DNA of 44,537 nucleotides. Origin: Desulfatitalea alkaliphila (GTDB lineage: Bacteria > Desulfobacterota > Desulfobacteria > Desulfobacterales > Desulfosarcinaceae). Positions 18,162 through 27,274 of the stretch are shown here, piece by piece (positions within the stretch are counted from its first letter, which is position 1; the number at the start of each line of letters is the position of its first letter). A model generated the notes under the pieces. That model did not search any database. It was not told the DNA's origin and was given only the letters and a program-made list of their open reading frames with translations. Location of the stretch: assembly GCF_022968795.1 (NCBI RefSeq), contig NZ_JALJRB010000037.1, forward strand, positions 1-44,537, given 5' to 3'. A program made the position numbers and the translations under genes.

Positions 18162-19327
18162 TGAACAGGTTTGGCAGGTATTTGGCAATGTTGTTGTTGG
18201 TTTGCGTGGTTGTGCTGGTTTGGGGGCTTGGCACGGCGCCGGCGGATTATAAAGTCGGCGCCATTTTCTCGGTTACCGGACCGGCATCTTTTTTAGGGGA
18301 TCCGGAAAAAAAGACCGCCGAGATGGTGGTGGCGCAAGTCAATGCGGCCGGCGGTATCGACGGTAAAAAAATTCAACTGATCGTCTACGATGACGAAGGG
18401 GACGCCACCAAGGCCAATCTCTACGCCCGGCGACTACTCACCCAGGACCGGGTGACGGCGGTGATCGGGCCGTCGCAAAGCGGACTGACCATGGCGATCA
18501 TTCCCTTGTTCGAACAGTTCAAAACCCCGTTGATCTCCTGTGCGGCCAGCCACAAAATCGTGTACAACGAGAAGACCGGCAAACCGTACCATTGGGTCTT
18601 CAAGACGCCCCAATCGGACAGCATGGCCGTTGAAGCCATTTACGCGCAGATGGGTAAGATGGGCATCCAGCGCATCGCCATCATGAGCGTCACTTCGGGA
18701 TACGGCGCCAGCGGACGGGAAGAGTTGCTGCGCATCGCCCCGGAATACGGCATCGAAATCGTCGCCGACGAGAAGTACGATCCGCGGGACACCGACATGA
18801 CCGCCCAGTTGACCAAAATCCGCGCGCTTGCGCCCCAGGCCATCGTCAACTGGTCCATCGGTCCCACGCAGGTCATCGTGCTGCGCAATTGGCGCGAGTT
18901 GGGCATGGAGAAAATCGCCTTTTTCCAGAGCCATGGCTTTGGCAGCCGTCAGAACATTCAACTGGCGGCCGGTGCCGCCGAGGGCGTGTATCTCCCCTTG
19001 GGCGCCGGCAACATCGCTGAAATTCTCCCCGACGATCACCCGCAGAAAGAGGTCACCATGACCTACCTTGCGGAGTACACCGCCAAGTTCAACGAACCGG
19101 TCAGCGCCTTCGGCGGGTACAGCTGGGATGCCATGCATCTGGTGATCGATGCCTTGCGGGCGGTGGGCGACGACAAGGCCAAAATCCGGGATCACATCGA
19201 AAACCGTAAAAACTTCGTGGGGCAACAGGGGGTTTACAACTTCTCTGCCGACGATCACAACGGACTGACCAAAGATGCCTTTTTGATGGTGGTGGTCAAA
19301 GACGGCGATTGGACTCTGGTGGAATAA
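18161..19327 (+). CDS. livK: Branched-chain-type amino acid ABC transporter, substrate-binding protein
   Basis: This is the periplasmic receptor for the transporter encoded downstream. The 388-residue protein has an N-terminal signal sequence (about residues 1-27, MNRFGRYLAMLLLVCVVVLV) without an obvious lipobox. The type I periplasmic-binding fold then begins with KVGAIFSVTGPASFLG and continues with QVNAAGGIDGKKIQLIVYDD, VIGPSQSGLTMAI and FGGYSWDAMHLVIDAL. AAGGAGG lies seven bases before the ATG. Family members bind branched-chain or other amino acids, urea or aromatic acids, so the substrate cannot be read from sequence alone. Confidence 0.9.
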   Translation: MNRFGRYLAMLLLVCVVVLVWGLGTAPADYKVGAIFSVTGPASFLGDPEKKTAEMVVAQVNAAGGIDGKKIQLIVYDDEGDATKANLYARRLLTQDRVTAVIGPSQSGLTMAIIPLFEQFKTPLISCAASHKIVYNEKTGKPYHWVFKTPQSDSMAVEAIYAQMGKMGIQRIAIMSVTSGYGASGREELLRIAPEYGIEIVADEKYDPRDTDMTAQLTKIRALAPQAIVNWSIGPTQVIVLRNWRELGMEKIAFFQSHGFGSRQNIQLAAGAAEGVYLPLGAGNIAEILPDDHPQKEVTMTYLAEYTAKFNEPVSAFGGYSWDAMHLVIDALRAVGDDKAKIRDHIENRKNFVGQQGVYNFSADDHNGLTKDAFLMVVVKDGDWTLVE

Positions 19328-19345
19328 CCGAGCGGAAAAGGCGGC

Positions 19346-20248
19346 ATGGAATCCTTCACCCTCACCCAACAACTGTTGCAATTCATGGTGACCGGACTGA
19401 CCATCGGTTCCATCTACGCCATGGTGGCCATCGGATTCAACATCATCTACAATGTCACCGAGGTGCTCAACCTGGCCCAGGGGGAGTTCGTCATGTTGGG
19501 GGGGCTGATCATGGTCTCTTTGCATGTCGCCCTGGGATTGCCGCTGGTGGCGGCCTTCGCCGCCACCGTGGCCACGGTGACGGTGGTCGGGATGCTCCTG
19601 GATCGACTGGCCATTCGACCCGTGCGCCAACCCACCGTGATGTCCCTGATCATCGCCACAGTGGCGGCTTCCATGATCTTCAAGGGCTTGGCCATGCTCA
19701 TTTGGGGCAAGAACCCCTACGACCTGCCGGCCTTTTCCGGCCGCGAACCCATCCTGCTGGGCGGACTGGTGATCCAGTCCCAATACCTGTGGGTCATCGG
19801 CTTCATGGTACTGGTAACCGTCTTGCTGGCCCTTTTTTTCAATCGCACCATTCTGGGCAAAGCCATGCGGGCCTGTTCCGACAATGGCGCCGCCGCCCGC
19901 CTGGTCGGCATCAACACCCAACAGATGGTGTTGCTCGCTTTTGCCGTTTCGGCGGCCATCGGCGCTGTGGCCGGTATCACCTTGACCCCCATTGCGTTGA
20001 TGGATTACGACCGCGGGGCCATGCTCGCCATCAAGGGGTTTGCCGCCGCCATCCTCGGTGGTCTGGGCAGTTTCCCGGGTGCCATCCTGGGCGGCATCAT
20101 CCTGGGGTTGATCGAATCCTACGGCGCCGGGCTGCTTTTGTCCGGCTACAAGGATGCCTATGCGCTGATCGTCCTGTTGCTGGTGCTGTTTTTACGCCCC
20201 AGCGGTATTCTGGGGGGCATGGCCGCCGCCCGGTCCAAGAGGGTTTAG
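19346..20248 (+). CDS. livH: Branched-chain-type amino acid ABC transporter permease LivH
   Basis: This is one of the two membrane subunits of the import system. The 300-residue protein is strongly hydrophobic, with about eight membrane segments. Family marks are GSIYAMVAIGFNIIYNVTEVLNLAQGEFVMLGG near the N terminus and MRACSDNGAAARLVGINTQQM, the loop that contacts the ATPases. The C-terminal GFAAAILGGLGSFPGAILGG is also typical. It lies 18 bases after livK. Confidence 0.95.
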   Translation: MESFTLTQQLLQFMVTGLTIGSIYAMVAIGFNIIYNVTEVLNLAQGEFVMLGGLIMVSLHVALGLPLVAAFAATVATVTVVGMLLDRLAIRPVRQPTVMSLIIATVAASMIFKGLAMLIWGKNPYDLPAFSGREPILLGGLVIQSQYLWVIGFMVLVTVLLALFFNRTILGKAMRACSDNGAAARLVGINTQQMVLLAFAVSAAIGAVAGITLTPIALMDYDRGAMLAIKGFAAAILGGLGSFPGAILGGIILGLIESYGAGLLLSGYKDAYALIVLLLVLFLRPSGILGGMAAARSKRV

Positions 20249-20252
20249 TCCA

Positions 20253-21206
20253 ATGCTGCGGATCCACAAACCCCCCATGGCCGTCGGTGCCGTCGCCATC
20301 GCCGTGTTGCCCTTGATCATGGGGCGCGTGCCGGCTTTGGAGCACTATCCATTGCTGATGGTGTTCGCCGGCATTTACTGTCTGCTGACCATCGGCTTGA
20401 GCCTGTTGATGGGCTATGCCGGTCAAATCTCCTTGGGCCACGCCGCCTTCTACGGAATCGGCGCTTACACCTCGGGAGTGTTGACCGTCCACTTCGGCCT
20501 CAATCCCTGGTTGTGCATTCTGGCCGGGGCGTTGTTGGCCGCCCTGGTGGCCCTGGCCATCGGTACGCCGGCCCTCAAGCTTCAAGGCCACTACCTGGCC
20601 ATGGCCACCCTGGCCTTCGGCATCATCGTGAACATCGTTTTCCGCGAAGAGGTGCGCTGGACCGGCGGACCGGACGGCCTTATCGGAATTCCCATGCTGT
20701 CGCTCTTCGGGTTCCACTTCGATGCCATCGTCAAATACTACTATCTGGTGTGGGCGGTGGTCGCGGGTGCCTTTGTGTTCAGCGCCAACCTGCTGCAATC
20801 CCCTGTGGGACGCGCCTTGCGGGCCATTCACACCAGCGAAGCGGCCGCCGGCGCTATGGGCATTCCCATCGCCCGGTACAAGGTGACGGTGTTCGTCATC
20901 GCAGCGGTTATGGCCGCCCTGGGCGGCAGCTTGTACGCCCACTTCATGAACTTTATCAACCCCGGCACCTTCGATCTCTTTTTTTCGATCCAATTGATTC
21001 TGATGATCGCCCTGGGGGGCATGCACAGCATATGGGGCGCCATGGTCGGTGCCATTCTGATCGCTTTTTTGAGTTTCGAGTGGCTGCACCATTTCGGCGA
21101 GTGGGAAATCGTGGTGTACGGTCTTGTGCTGTTGGTGGTCACCATCTTCTTTCCCAAGGGGCTGGCCGGTTTGCCGAAGATGGTAACGGAGCGGATACGG
21201 AGATAG
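20253..21206 (+). CDS. livM: Branched-chain-type amino acid ABC transporter permease LivM
   Basis: This is the second permease subunit, 317 residues, with multiple membrane helices. Conserved features are LSLLMGYAGQISLGHAAFYGIGAY near residues 48-71, the ATPase-contact loop GRALRAIHTSEAAAGAMGI and the C-terminal MIALGGMHSIWGAMVGAILI. It starts four bases after livH. No fusion with the ATPase is seen, although such fusions occur in the family. Confidence 0.95.
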   Translation: MLRIHKPPMAVGAVAIAVLPLIMGRVPALEHYPLLMVFAGIYCLLTIGLSLLMGYAGQISLGHAAFYGIGAYTSGVLTVHFGLNPWLCILAGALLAALVALAIGTPALKLQGHYLAMATLAFGIIVNIVFREEVRWTGGPDGLIGIPMLSLFGFHFDAIVKYYYLVWAVVAGAFVFSANLLQSPVGRALRAIHTSEAAAGAMGIPIARYKVTVFVIAAVMAALGGSLYAHFMNFINPGTFDLFFSIQLILMIALGGMHSIWGAMVGAILIAFLSFEWLHHFGEWEIVVYGLVLLVVTIFFPKGLAGLPKMVTERIRR

Positions 21207-21209
21207 ATT

Positions 21210-21998
21210 GTGGCGCAGGCGCGGGCAGGCGAAACCCTTTTGGAAACGACCGATCTGGTAATGGCCTTCGGCGGGCTGACCGCTTTGATGGACATCCACC
21301 TGCAGGTGCGCAAAGGCACCATCAAGGCCATCATCGGCCCCAACGGAGCGGGCAAAACCACCCTGTTCAATATCATCACCGGACATCTGGCACCCACCGA
21401 AGGGGAGGTGCGTTTCAAGGATCGGGTGATCAGCGGCTGCAAACCTCATCAGATCGCCGCCCTCGGCATCTCACGCACCTTTCAGACCGTCGAGCTGTTT
21501 TCCAATATGACGGTGCTGGAAAACATCATGACCGGTCGCCATCTGCGCATCGGCACCGCCTTCTGGCGTTGTGGACTGGGTTTGCCGGGTATGCGGCGCC
21601 AGGAGCGACGAGTGGCGCAAGAGGCCATGGAGCTGCTGGCTTTCATCGGCCTGGCCGATAAAAGTCACCATATGGCCGGCAGCCTGCCCCTGGGAGAGCA
21701 GAAGCTTCTGGAGATCGGCCGTGCATTGGCCACCGATCCGGCATTGGTGTGCCTGGACGAACCGGCCGCCGGGCTCAACGAAACGGAATCGGAAACCGCC
21801 GCCCGCCTTATCGCGGCCATCAAAGAGCGGGGGATCACCGTCCTGCTGGTAGAGCACGACATGAAGGTGATCATGAACATCTCGGACGAAATCATGGTGC
21901 TCAACTACGGTGCCCGGATCGCCGACGGCGTGCCCACCGAAATCCAGAACGATCCGCGGGTCATCGAGGCCTACCTGGGAGATGGGAGCGGCCTATGA
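21210..21998 (+). CDS. livG: Branched-chain-type amino acid ABC transporter ATPase LivG
   Basis: This is one of the two ATPases energising LivHM. The 262-residue product has Walker A GPNGAGKTT (about 47-55), the LivG-typical SRTFQTVELFSNMTVLENIM, a variant signature LPLGEQ in place of LSGGQ, and Walker B LVCLDEPAAGL. The start is a GTG three bases after livM. The variant signature is within the range seen in this ATPase branch. The stop overlaps livF by four bases. Confidence 0.95.
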   Translation: MAQARAGETLLETTDLVMAFGGLTALMDIHLQVRKGTIKAIIGPNGAGKTTLFNIITGHLAPTEGEVRFKDRVISGCKPHQIAALGISRTFQTVELFSNMTVLENIMTGRHLRIGTAFWRCGLGLPGMRRQERRVAQEAMELLAFIGLADKSHHMAGSLPLGEQKLLEIGRALATDPALVCLDEPAAGLNETESETAARLIAAIKERGITVLLVEHDMKVIMNISDEIMVLNYGARIADGVPTEIQNDPRVIEAYLGDGSGL

Positions 21999-22732
21999 GC
22001 AAAACCGCAGCGCCCTTGCTGGCGATCGAACAGCTGACCGCCGGATACGGCCCCATCACCGCCATCAAGGGGGTTTCCCTGGCGGTAACAGCGGGGCAGG
22101 TAGTGTCCATCATCGGCGCCAACGGCGCCGGCAAGACCACCCTGCTCAAGGCGGTTTCCGGTATGAATCGGGCCACAAGGGGTCGAATTGTATTCAACGG
22201 CCGTGAGATCACCCGTTTGGCGGCCGACCGCATCGTGTCCCTTGGCTTGTCCCAAGTGGCCGAAGGTCGCCAGATATTCGCCCACATGAGTGTGGCGGAC
22301 AACATCGAATTGGGGGCTTACCTGTTTCACAGGCAACGCAAGCGGCAATTGATCGACGAGGGCAAAGAGGCCGTTTATACCATGTTCCCCGTTCTCGCCA
22401 AGCGGGCCGGACAGATCGCCGGCACCCTTTCGGGCGGGGAGCAACAAATGCTGGCCATTGCCCGCGCGCTGATGGCGCGGCCCACCCTGCTGCTGCTCGA
22501 CGAGCCCTCCATGGGGCTGGCCCCCTTGATTGTGCGGGATATATTTCGTACCATTGAACAGCTCCACGCCGGCGGCACCACCATCTTGCTGGTGGAGCAG
22601 AACGCCCGGGCCGCACTGCAGGTCGCGGACTATGCCTATGTGTTGGAGACCGGTCGCGTGGTGCTCGAAGGACCGGCGCGGCAGTTGGCGGACGATCCCA
22701 AGGTCAAACGTGCCTATCTGGGGATCGGTTGA
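21995..22732 (+). CDS. livF: Branched-chain-type amino acid ABC transporter ATPase LivF
   Basis: This is the second ATPase, 245 residues. Walker A is GANGAGKTT, the signature is LSGGEQQ, and Walker B is LLLLDEPSMGLAP, a typical LivF ending with the family's VEQNARAAL. The ATG at 21995 overlaps the livG stop (ATGA); a longer open frame to 21749 lies inside livG and was rejected. It is the last gene of the liv operon. Confidence 0.95.
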   Translation: MSKTAAPLLAIEQLTAGYGPITAIKGVSLAVTAGQVVSIIGANGAGKTTLLKAVSGMNRATRGRIVFNGREITRLAADRIVSLGLSQVAEGRQIFAHMSVADNIELGAYLFHRQRKRQLIDEGKEAVYTMFPVLAKRAGQIAGTLSGGEQQMLAIARALMARPTLLLLDEPSMGLAPLIVRDIFRTIEQLHAGGTTILLVEQNARAALQVADYAYVLETGRVVLEGPARQLADDPKVKRAYLGIG

Positions 22733-22924
22733 ACACAGGCCGTGTCAGGCCAGCGGGTGGAAGGGAAGAAACGGCCGGTGCAATGCCGGCGATGATAGCG
22801 GGTGCGGGATGCGCGGGAGTCCTTGCCGGAACCGCTTGTCGCAAGTGGAGAAGATCGGTGGGGCGGGTCTTTTTTTTTGTGCCCGCAGGTGAAGATAATT
22901 TATTTTTTAAGGGAGATCCGTATC

Positions 22925-23317
22925 GTGGATGAGGATGTGCGTGCGCGAACGCAGGAAGTGGCGGCGCTCTATTTCGAGGGCGTCACAGAAGAAAAACCCT
23001 TTGATCTCTGGCGCTCTTTCGATCCGGAGTTGGGCAAACAGCTCTCCTTGTTCATAACCGGCCGGATGTATGGTCGGGAAAAGGTCGATCACCCCACGCG
23101 TCAGTTGATCACCGTGGCGGTACTCACCGTCCTGGGGCGCGGCGAAGAGTTGAAGTTGCACATTCTCGCCGCCCTCAATGTGGGTTGCCCACCGCGGCAA
23201 ATCGCCGAAGCGATCTTCCAGACGTTCACCTATGCCGGTATCCCCACCGTCAACCTTGCGTTGAAGGTATTCAGGGAAGTACTGCAGGAAAAGGGCATGT
23301 GGCCCATCGAAAAGTGA
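22925..23317 (+). CDS. Carboxymuconolactone decarboxylase family protein
   Basis: The 130-residue product has the all-helical CMD fold pattern, with VDHPTRQLITVAVLTVLGRGEELKLH followed by LNVGCPPRQIAEAIFQTFTYAGIP at about residues 58-105. It lacks the CxxC redox pair of AhpD-like members, so it resembles the decarboxylase-type branch. The start is a GTG nine bases after AAGGGAG. The true reaction is uncertain; in anaerobes such proteins often have unknown roles. It lies between livF and the glutaconyl-CoA decarboxylase gene. Confidence 0.8.
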   Translation: MDEDVRARTQEVAALYFEGVTEEKPFDLWRSFDPELGKQLSLFITGRMYGREKVDHPTRQLITVAVLTVLGRGEELKLHILAALNVGCPPRQIAEAIFQTFTYAGIPTVNLALKVFREVLQEKGMWPIEK

Positions 23318-23534
23318 TGCTGAATCAAGCGGGACGTTTCAAGTGGCGCCATGGGTGCGTCTTCCGGTCGTGTTGGTTGGTGCGATACCTTCATGACGGG
23401 GGCGGCGGCCAAAAGCAACAAAATGATGGGCCGCACCCTTTGCGACAACTTGACACGACGCGCTTCAAAATTAACGCTTCTGCCGCATGCACTGCGGTGT
23501 GTTCGGCGGGCAACGGTCGATCGGAGATGACATC

Positions 23535-25268
23535 ATGAGACCCTACTTCAAGAAGATGACCACATTCGGACGGGCCCTGAACCCGGGGCAGGTCAAAAGC
23601 GGACAGGACAATGTCGGGCAACTCAAGCAGGTCGAAACGCAAGTGGACGAAGCGGTGGAGCAGGTCAAAAACGCCGGGTTTCCCACCGAGAAGATCAATG
23701 CCCGCGGCCAGTTGACCGTTTTTCAACGGTTGCAGTACCTGGTGGACGAAGGCACCTGGTGTCCGCTGCACACGCTGTTCAACCCCGAAGACAATGTGGA
23801 AGGCACCAACAATGTCATCGACGGGTTGGGCAAGATCGCCGGTAAATGGGCCGTGATCATCGGCTTCGACAACAAGGTCATGGCCGGTGCCTGGCTGCCG
23901 GGCCAGTCCGAGAACGTTTTGCGGGCGACGGATCTCTCCAAACGACTCAACATTCCCTTGGTGTGGCTGGTCAACTGCTCCGGCGTCAAGCTCACCGAGC
24001 AGGAAAAATTTTACGCCGGTCGGCGGGGCAGCGGCACACCCTTTTTCCGGCACGCCGAACTCAACGAACTGGGCATCCCCGTGCTGGCCGCCATCTACGG
24101 TACCAACCCGGCCGGCGGCGGGTACCAGGGCATCAGTCCCACCGTGCTTTTCGCCCACAAGGACTGCAATATTGCCGTGGGTGGCGGCGGTATTCTCAGC
24201 GGCATGTCGCCCAAGGGTTATTTTGACGAAGAAGGCGCGGAGCAGTTGATTTCCGCCGCCCAACAGTTCAAGGTCAAACCACCGGGCAGCGTGGACGTTC
24301 ACTATGATGCAACCGGCTTTTTCCGCTACAAATACGAAACCGAAACCGATGTGCTCGACGGCGTCAAGGAGTACATGCGCGACATGCCGGCTTACAACCC
24401 GCGCTTTTTCCGGGTGGCCGACCCCGTCAAGCCGATGTTCGACGCCGAGGATCTCTACACATTGGTGCCCTTCAATCAGAAGCAGATCTACGACTTCGAC
24501 GAAGTACTGGCCCGATTGGTCGACGGCAGCGAGCACATGGAGTTCAGGCCCGGCTACGGACCCGAGATGTACACCGGCCTGGTGAAAATGGACGGCTTCC
24601 TGGTGGGGGTCATCGGTAACCGCCAGGGATGGCTGGGAGAAGACTACCCCGAGTATGCCGAATATCCGGGTATGGGCGGCAAGCTTTACCGGCAGGGCTT
24701 GATCAAGATGAACGAATTCGTCACGCTCTGCGGGCGTGACCGGGTGCCCATCATCTGGTTTCAGGACACTTCCGGCATCGATGTGGGGGATATCGCCGAA
24801 AAGGCCGAACTGCTCGGGCTGGGCCAATCCCTGATTTACTCCATTCAACAGACCGATGTACCCATGATGCTGGTGGTGCTGCGCAAAGGCACCGCTGCGG
24901 CGCACTACGTGATGGGAGGCCCCACCGCCAATCGCCACAACGCCTTCACCCTGGGCACCGCCACCACCGAGATTTACGTGATGCACGGCGAGACCGCCGC
25001 GGCGGCCAGTTTCTCCCGCCGCTTGGTCAAGGAAAAGAAGGATGGGCGACCGCTGCAGCCCGTCATCGAGAAGATGAACCAGATGGTCAAGGAGTACTAC
25101 GACAACTCCCGGCCCGTTTACTGCGCCAAGATGGGTCTGGTGGACGAGATCGCCAGGATGACCGATCTGCGCAAGTACCTGCGGGCCTTCGCCGGCGCGG
25201 CCTACCAGAATCCCAAGTCGATCTGCCCACACCACCAGATGCTGTTGCCGCGGGTGATCAAAGGGTAG
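23535..25268 (+). CDS. gcdA: Glutaconyl-CoA decarboxylase alpha subunit (carboxyltransferase)
   Basis: GcdA transfers CO2 from glutaconyl-CoA to biotin, the first half reaction of a sodium-pumping decarboxylase used in glutamate fermentation and in glutaryl-CoA/aromatic degradation. The 577-residue product matches the family's length and order: FNPEDNVEGTNNVIDGLG, LAGAW-like MAGAWLPGQSENVLRATD, YGTNPAGGGYQGISPT, GGKLYRQGLIKMNEFVTLC, QDTSGIDVGD and the ending SICPHHQMLLPR. It has two carboxyltransferase halves. Beta, gamma and delta subunits are not in the window, so they must lie elsewhere if the full pump exists. A related acyl-CoA carboxylase role is possible. Confidence 0.9.
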   Translation: MRPYFKKMTTFGRALNPGQVKSGQDNVGQLKQVETQVDEAVEQVKNAGFPTEKINARGQLTVFQRLQYLVDEGTWCPLHTLFNPEDNVEGTNNVIDGLGKIAGKWAVIIGFDNKVMAGAWLPGQSENVLRATDLSKRLNIPLVWLVNCSGVKLTEQEKFYAGRRGSGTPFFRHAELNELGIPVLAAIYGTNPAGGGYQGISPTVLFAHKDCNIAVGGGGILSGMSPKGYFDEEGAEQLISAAQQFKVKPPGSVDVHYDATGFFRYKYETETDVLDGVKEYMRDMPAYNPRFFRVADPVKPMFDAEDLYTLVPFNQKQIYDFDEVLARLVDGSEHMEFRPGYGPEMYTGLVKMDGFLVGVIGNRQGWLGEDYPEYAEYPGMGGKLYRQGLIKMNEFVTLCGRDRVPIIWFQDTSGIDVGDIAEKAELLGLGQSLIYSIQQTDVPMMLVVLRKGTAAAHYVMGGPTANRHNAFTLGTATTEIYVMHGETAAAASFSRRLVKEKKDGRPLQPVIEKMNQMVKEYYDNSRPVYCAKMGLVDEIARMTDLRKYLRAFAGAAYQNPKSICPHHQMLLPRVIKG

Positions 25269-25397
25269 TACCAGAGTCACCGCTCATGAAACCGATGGCC
25301 CGGGGTGTGTGCTGCCGGCACGCGCCCCGGGTGTTGACCGGGTGCCACAAACCATCGCGGCCCTGAATACGGCCGGCATCGGCCCGGAGCGTTCAGT

Positions 25398-27269
25398 TTG
25401 GGAGCCAAACCAACCTTTTTCACCCTCAAGACGAAGCTGGCGCTGCTTTTCCTGGTACTGGCCCTGGTGCCCTTGGGGCTGATCGGCACCTACGCCATTC
25501 GGACCACCGAGCGGATCATCGTCGATCTGGTGCTGCGGCAACTGGAGAATGCCGCCGTGGATCGTGCCGGATTGCTGGAGCGATGGCTCAGCGAGCGGCG
25601 GGCCGACATGCAGGTGATCGCCGGCACCGCCTTGGTGGTGTCCCTTGATCCGCTGCAAATGGCGCCCTACTTGCACCGCATCCAGGAAAAATATGGCGTC
25701 TATAAAGTACTTTCGGTGACCGATGCCGAAGGCGCCCTGGTTTACAGCACCCACTCGGCCCCGCCGGCGGCGGGCGCCGCGCCAGGCGATGTTGTCGGTC
25801 CAGCGCCCCAGAACCTGCACATGTCCGGTATCGCCTATTTGCCGGAGGAAGAGGAGTCCACGTTCCAGATCGTCGCGCCCATTCACCACGACGGGACCGT
25901 CATCGGCGCCGTCTACGGCACCGTGGGCACCCGCAAAATCATCGACTCCATTCTCAATATTTCCCTGGGGGCCACGGGCGAGTGCTACCTGGTGGACAAG
26001 GACGGCACCTTTCTGGTGCACAAGGAACCCTACCGTATAATGAAGGAGAACATTGCCCAATCGGAAACCTTCAAGAACATCTTCGCCTTGAGCGACCGCA
26101 AGCAGACCTACCTGGATTACCGCGGCGTGGCCGTCCTGGGCCGGTTTCAGCAGGTGGTCGGCACCGACTGGTTCCTGGTGGTCGAGCAGGACCGGGACGA
26201 GGCTTTTTCCAGCGTGAACACCCTGCGGCGCTATTTGTACGGCACCGTGCTGCTGTGCATCAGCAGTGCTTTTTTGCTCACTTGGGTCATCGCCCGTCAT
26301 GTGATCCGGCCGATTCGCACCCTGGCCCGGTCCGCCGATCGACTGGCCGATGCCGGGGACAAGCCGGCGCTGCCACCGACCGACACGGCCCGCCGGGACG
26401 AGATCGGGATCCTGTGCCGGGCCTTCGAAAACATGGCCCTGAAGGTGCGGCAGCGGCAGGACAGCCTGGAGCAGGAGGTTACCTTGAAGGAGGCCGAACT
26501 CAAGGAGACCGACCTCACCCTGCGGCAGATCAAGCTGATCGCCGAACGCTCGGAGAAATTCGCCGCCATCGGCCGTTTGGGCGCTGCGCTGGCCCATGAG
26601 ATCCGCACCCCGCTGACCTCCATCAAGCTCTTTCTTGAATCGGTACAGGCGGAGATCGGCATCTCGGCGGAATATGAAGAGGATTACACCGTGGCCATGG
26701 GCCAGATCAAACGCATCGAAGCCGCCGTCAACCGCTTGCTGGACTTCACCAAACCCCAGGATTTGGTGGTGGTCCCCATTGCCGTGGATCGGCTGGTGGC
26801 GGAGGTGGCCTTCATGGTGCGCCCCATGGCCAACAAGCAGGATTGTACCCTGGAGGTCCGAGCCGCGGAAGCGCTGCCACCCATTGTCGGCGACAAACGG
26901 TTTTTGGAAGAGGCACTGGTCAACCTGTTGATCAACTCCCTGGAGGCCATGACGGAGGAGGGTGCGGGGCGCATCACCATCAGCGCCGCTTTGGACCCTT
27001 CTCCGGATGATCGCCACCGGAGACCCCGGGTGCGTATCGACGTGATCGACAATGGTGAGGGGATCCGCGACGATCACATGCCCCTGCTGTTCGAGCCCTT
27101 TTTCACCACCAAATCGTCGGGCACCGGTCTGGGGCTGCCCCTGGTGCACCACACCGTCAAACGGCATGGCGGGCAAATCGAAGTGTCCCATCGCAACGAC
27201 GGGCCGGGAACCGTCTTTTCCATCTACCTGCCGGCCGGTGCCCATGGCGCAAACGGATTTGGTGTGTGA
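25398..27269 (+). CDS. Membrane sensor histidine kinase with periplasmic Cache-like domain
   Basis: The 623-residue protein has a membrane segment at about 14-34 and a large extracytoplasmic region (35-275) resembling a double Cache ligand sensor. A second membrane segment (280-299), a HAMP domain (about 300-352) and a short coiled coil follow. The dimerisation domain has phosphoacceptor His400 in LAHEIRTPL, and the ATPase domain shows NLLINSLEAM, DNGEGI and TGLGLPLV. The start is a TTG eight bases after GGAG; no nearby ATG exists. The partner regulator follows by five bases. Confidence 0.9.
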   Translation: MGAKPTFFTLKTKLALLFLVLALVPLGLIGTYAIRTTERIIVDLVLRQLENAAVDRAGLLERWLSERRADMQVIAGTALVVSLDPLQMAPYLHRIQEKYGVYKVLSVTDAEGALVYSTHSAPPAAGAAPGDVVGPAPQNLHMSGIAYLPEEEESTFQIVAPIHHDGTVIGAVYGTVGTRKIIDSILNISLGATGECYLVDKDGTFLVHKEPYRIMKENIAQSETFKNIFALSDRKQTYLDYRGVAVLGRFQQVVGTDWFLVVEQDRDEAFSSVNTLRRYLYGTVLLCISSAFLLTWVIARHVIRPIRTLARSADRLADAGDKPALPPTDTARRDEIGILCRAFENMALKVRQRQDSLEQEVTLKEAELKETDLTLRQIKLIAERSEKFAAIGRLGAALAHEIRTPLTSIKLFLESVQAEIGISAEYEEDYTVAMGQIKRIEAAVNRLLDFTKPQDLVVVPIAVDRLVAEVAFMVRPMANKQDCTLEVRAAEALPPIVGDKRFLEEALVNLLINSLEAMTEEGAGRITISAALDPSPDDRHRRPRVRIDVIDNGEGIRDDHMPLLFEPFFTTKSSGTGLGLPLVHHTVKRHGGQIEVSHRNDGPGTVFSIYLPAGAHGANGFGV

Positions 27270-27274
27270 GACCC

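Noticed and set aside
18434-19921. Minus-strand open frame of 495 codons across livK and livH
   Set aside because: Both plus-strand proteins are recognisable along their full length; the antisense product is low-complexity.
22733-22924. G-rich structured region between livF and the CMD gene, with AGGGAA and a GCCGG/CCGGC stem resembling part of a cobalamin riboswitch
   Set aside because: The AGGGAA-then-stem order recalls the cobalamin aptamer, but the B12-box (GCCACTG) and the CCCGC-ACTGT core are missing. A CCGCTTG/CAAGTGG stem at 22832-22848 and a nine-T run at 22870 are not adjacent, so no standard terminator is formed either.
23450-23477. TTGACA with TAACGC 16 bases later, before gcdA
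   Set aside because: The -35 match is perfect but the -10 hexamer is poor, so I could not support a promoter call.
23391-25280. Long minus-strand open frame across gcdA (629 codons)
   Set aside because: This is a shadow of a GC-rich gene; the plus-strand product is a clear GcdA homologue along its whole length.
25284-27245. Long minus-strand open frame across the histidine kinase gene (653 codons)
   Set aside because: It is Gly/His/Asp-rich with no recognised domain; the plus strand encodes a full kinase.
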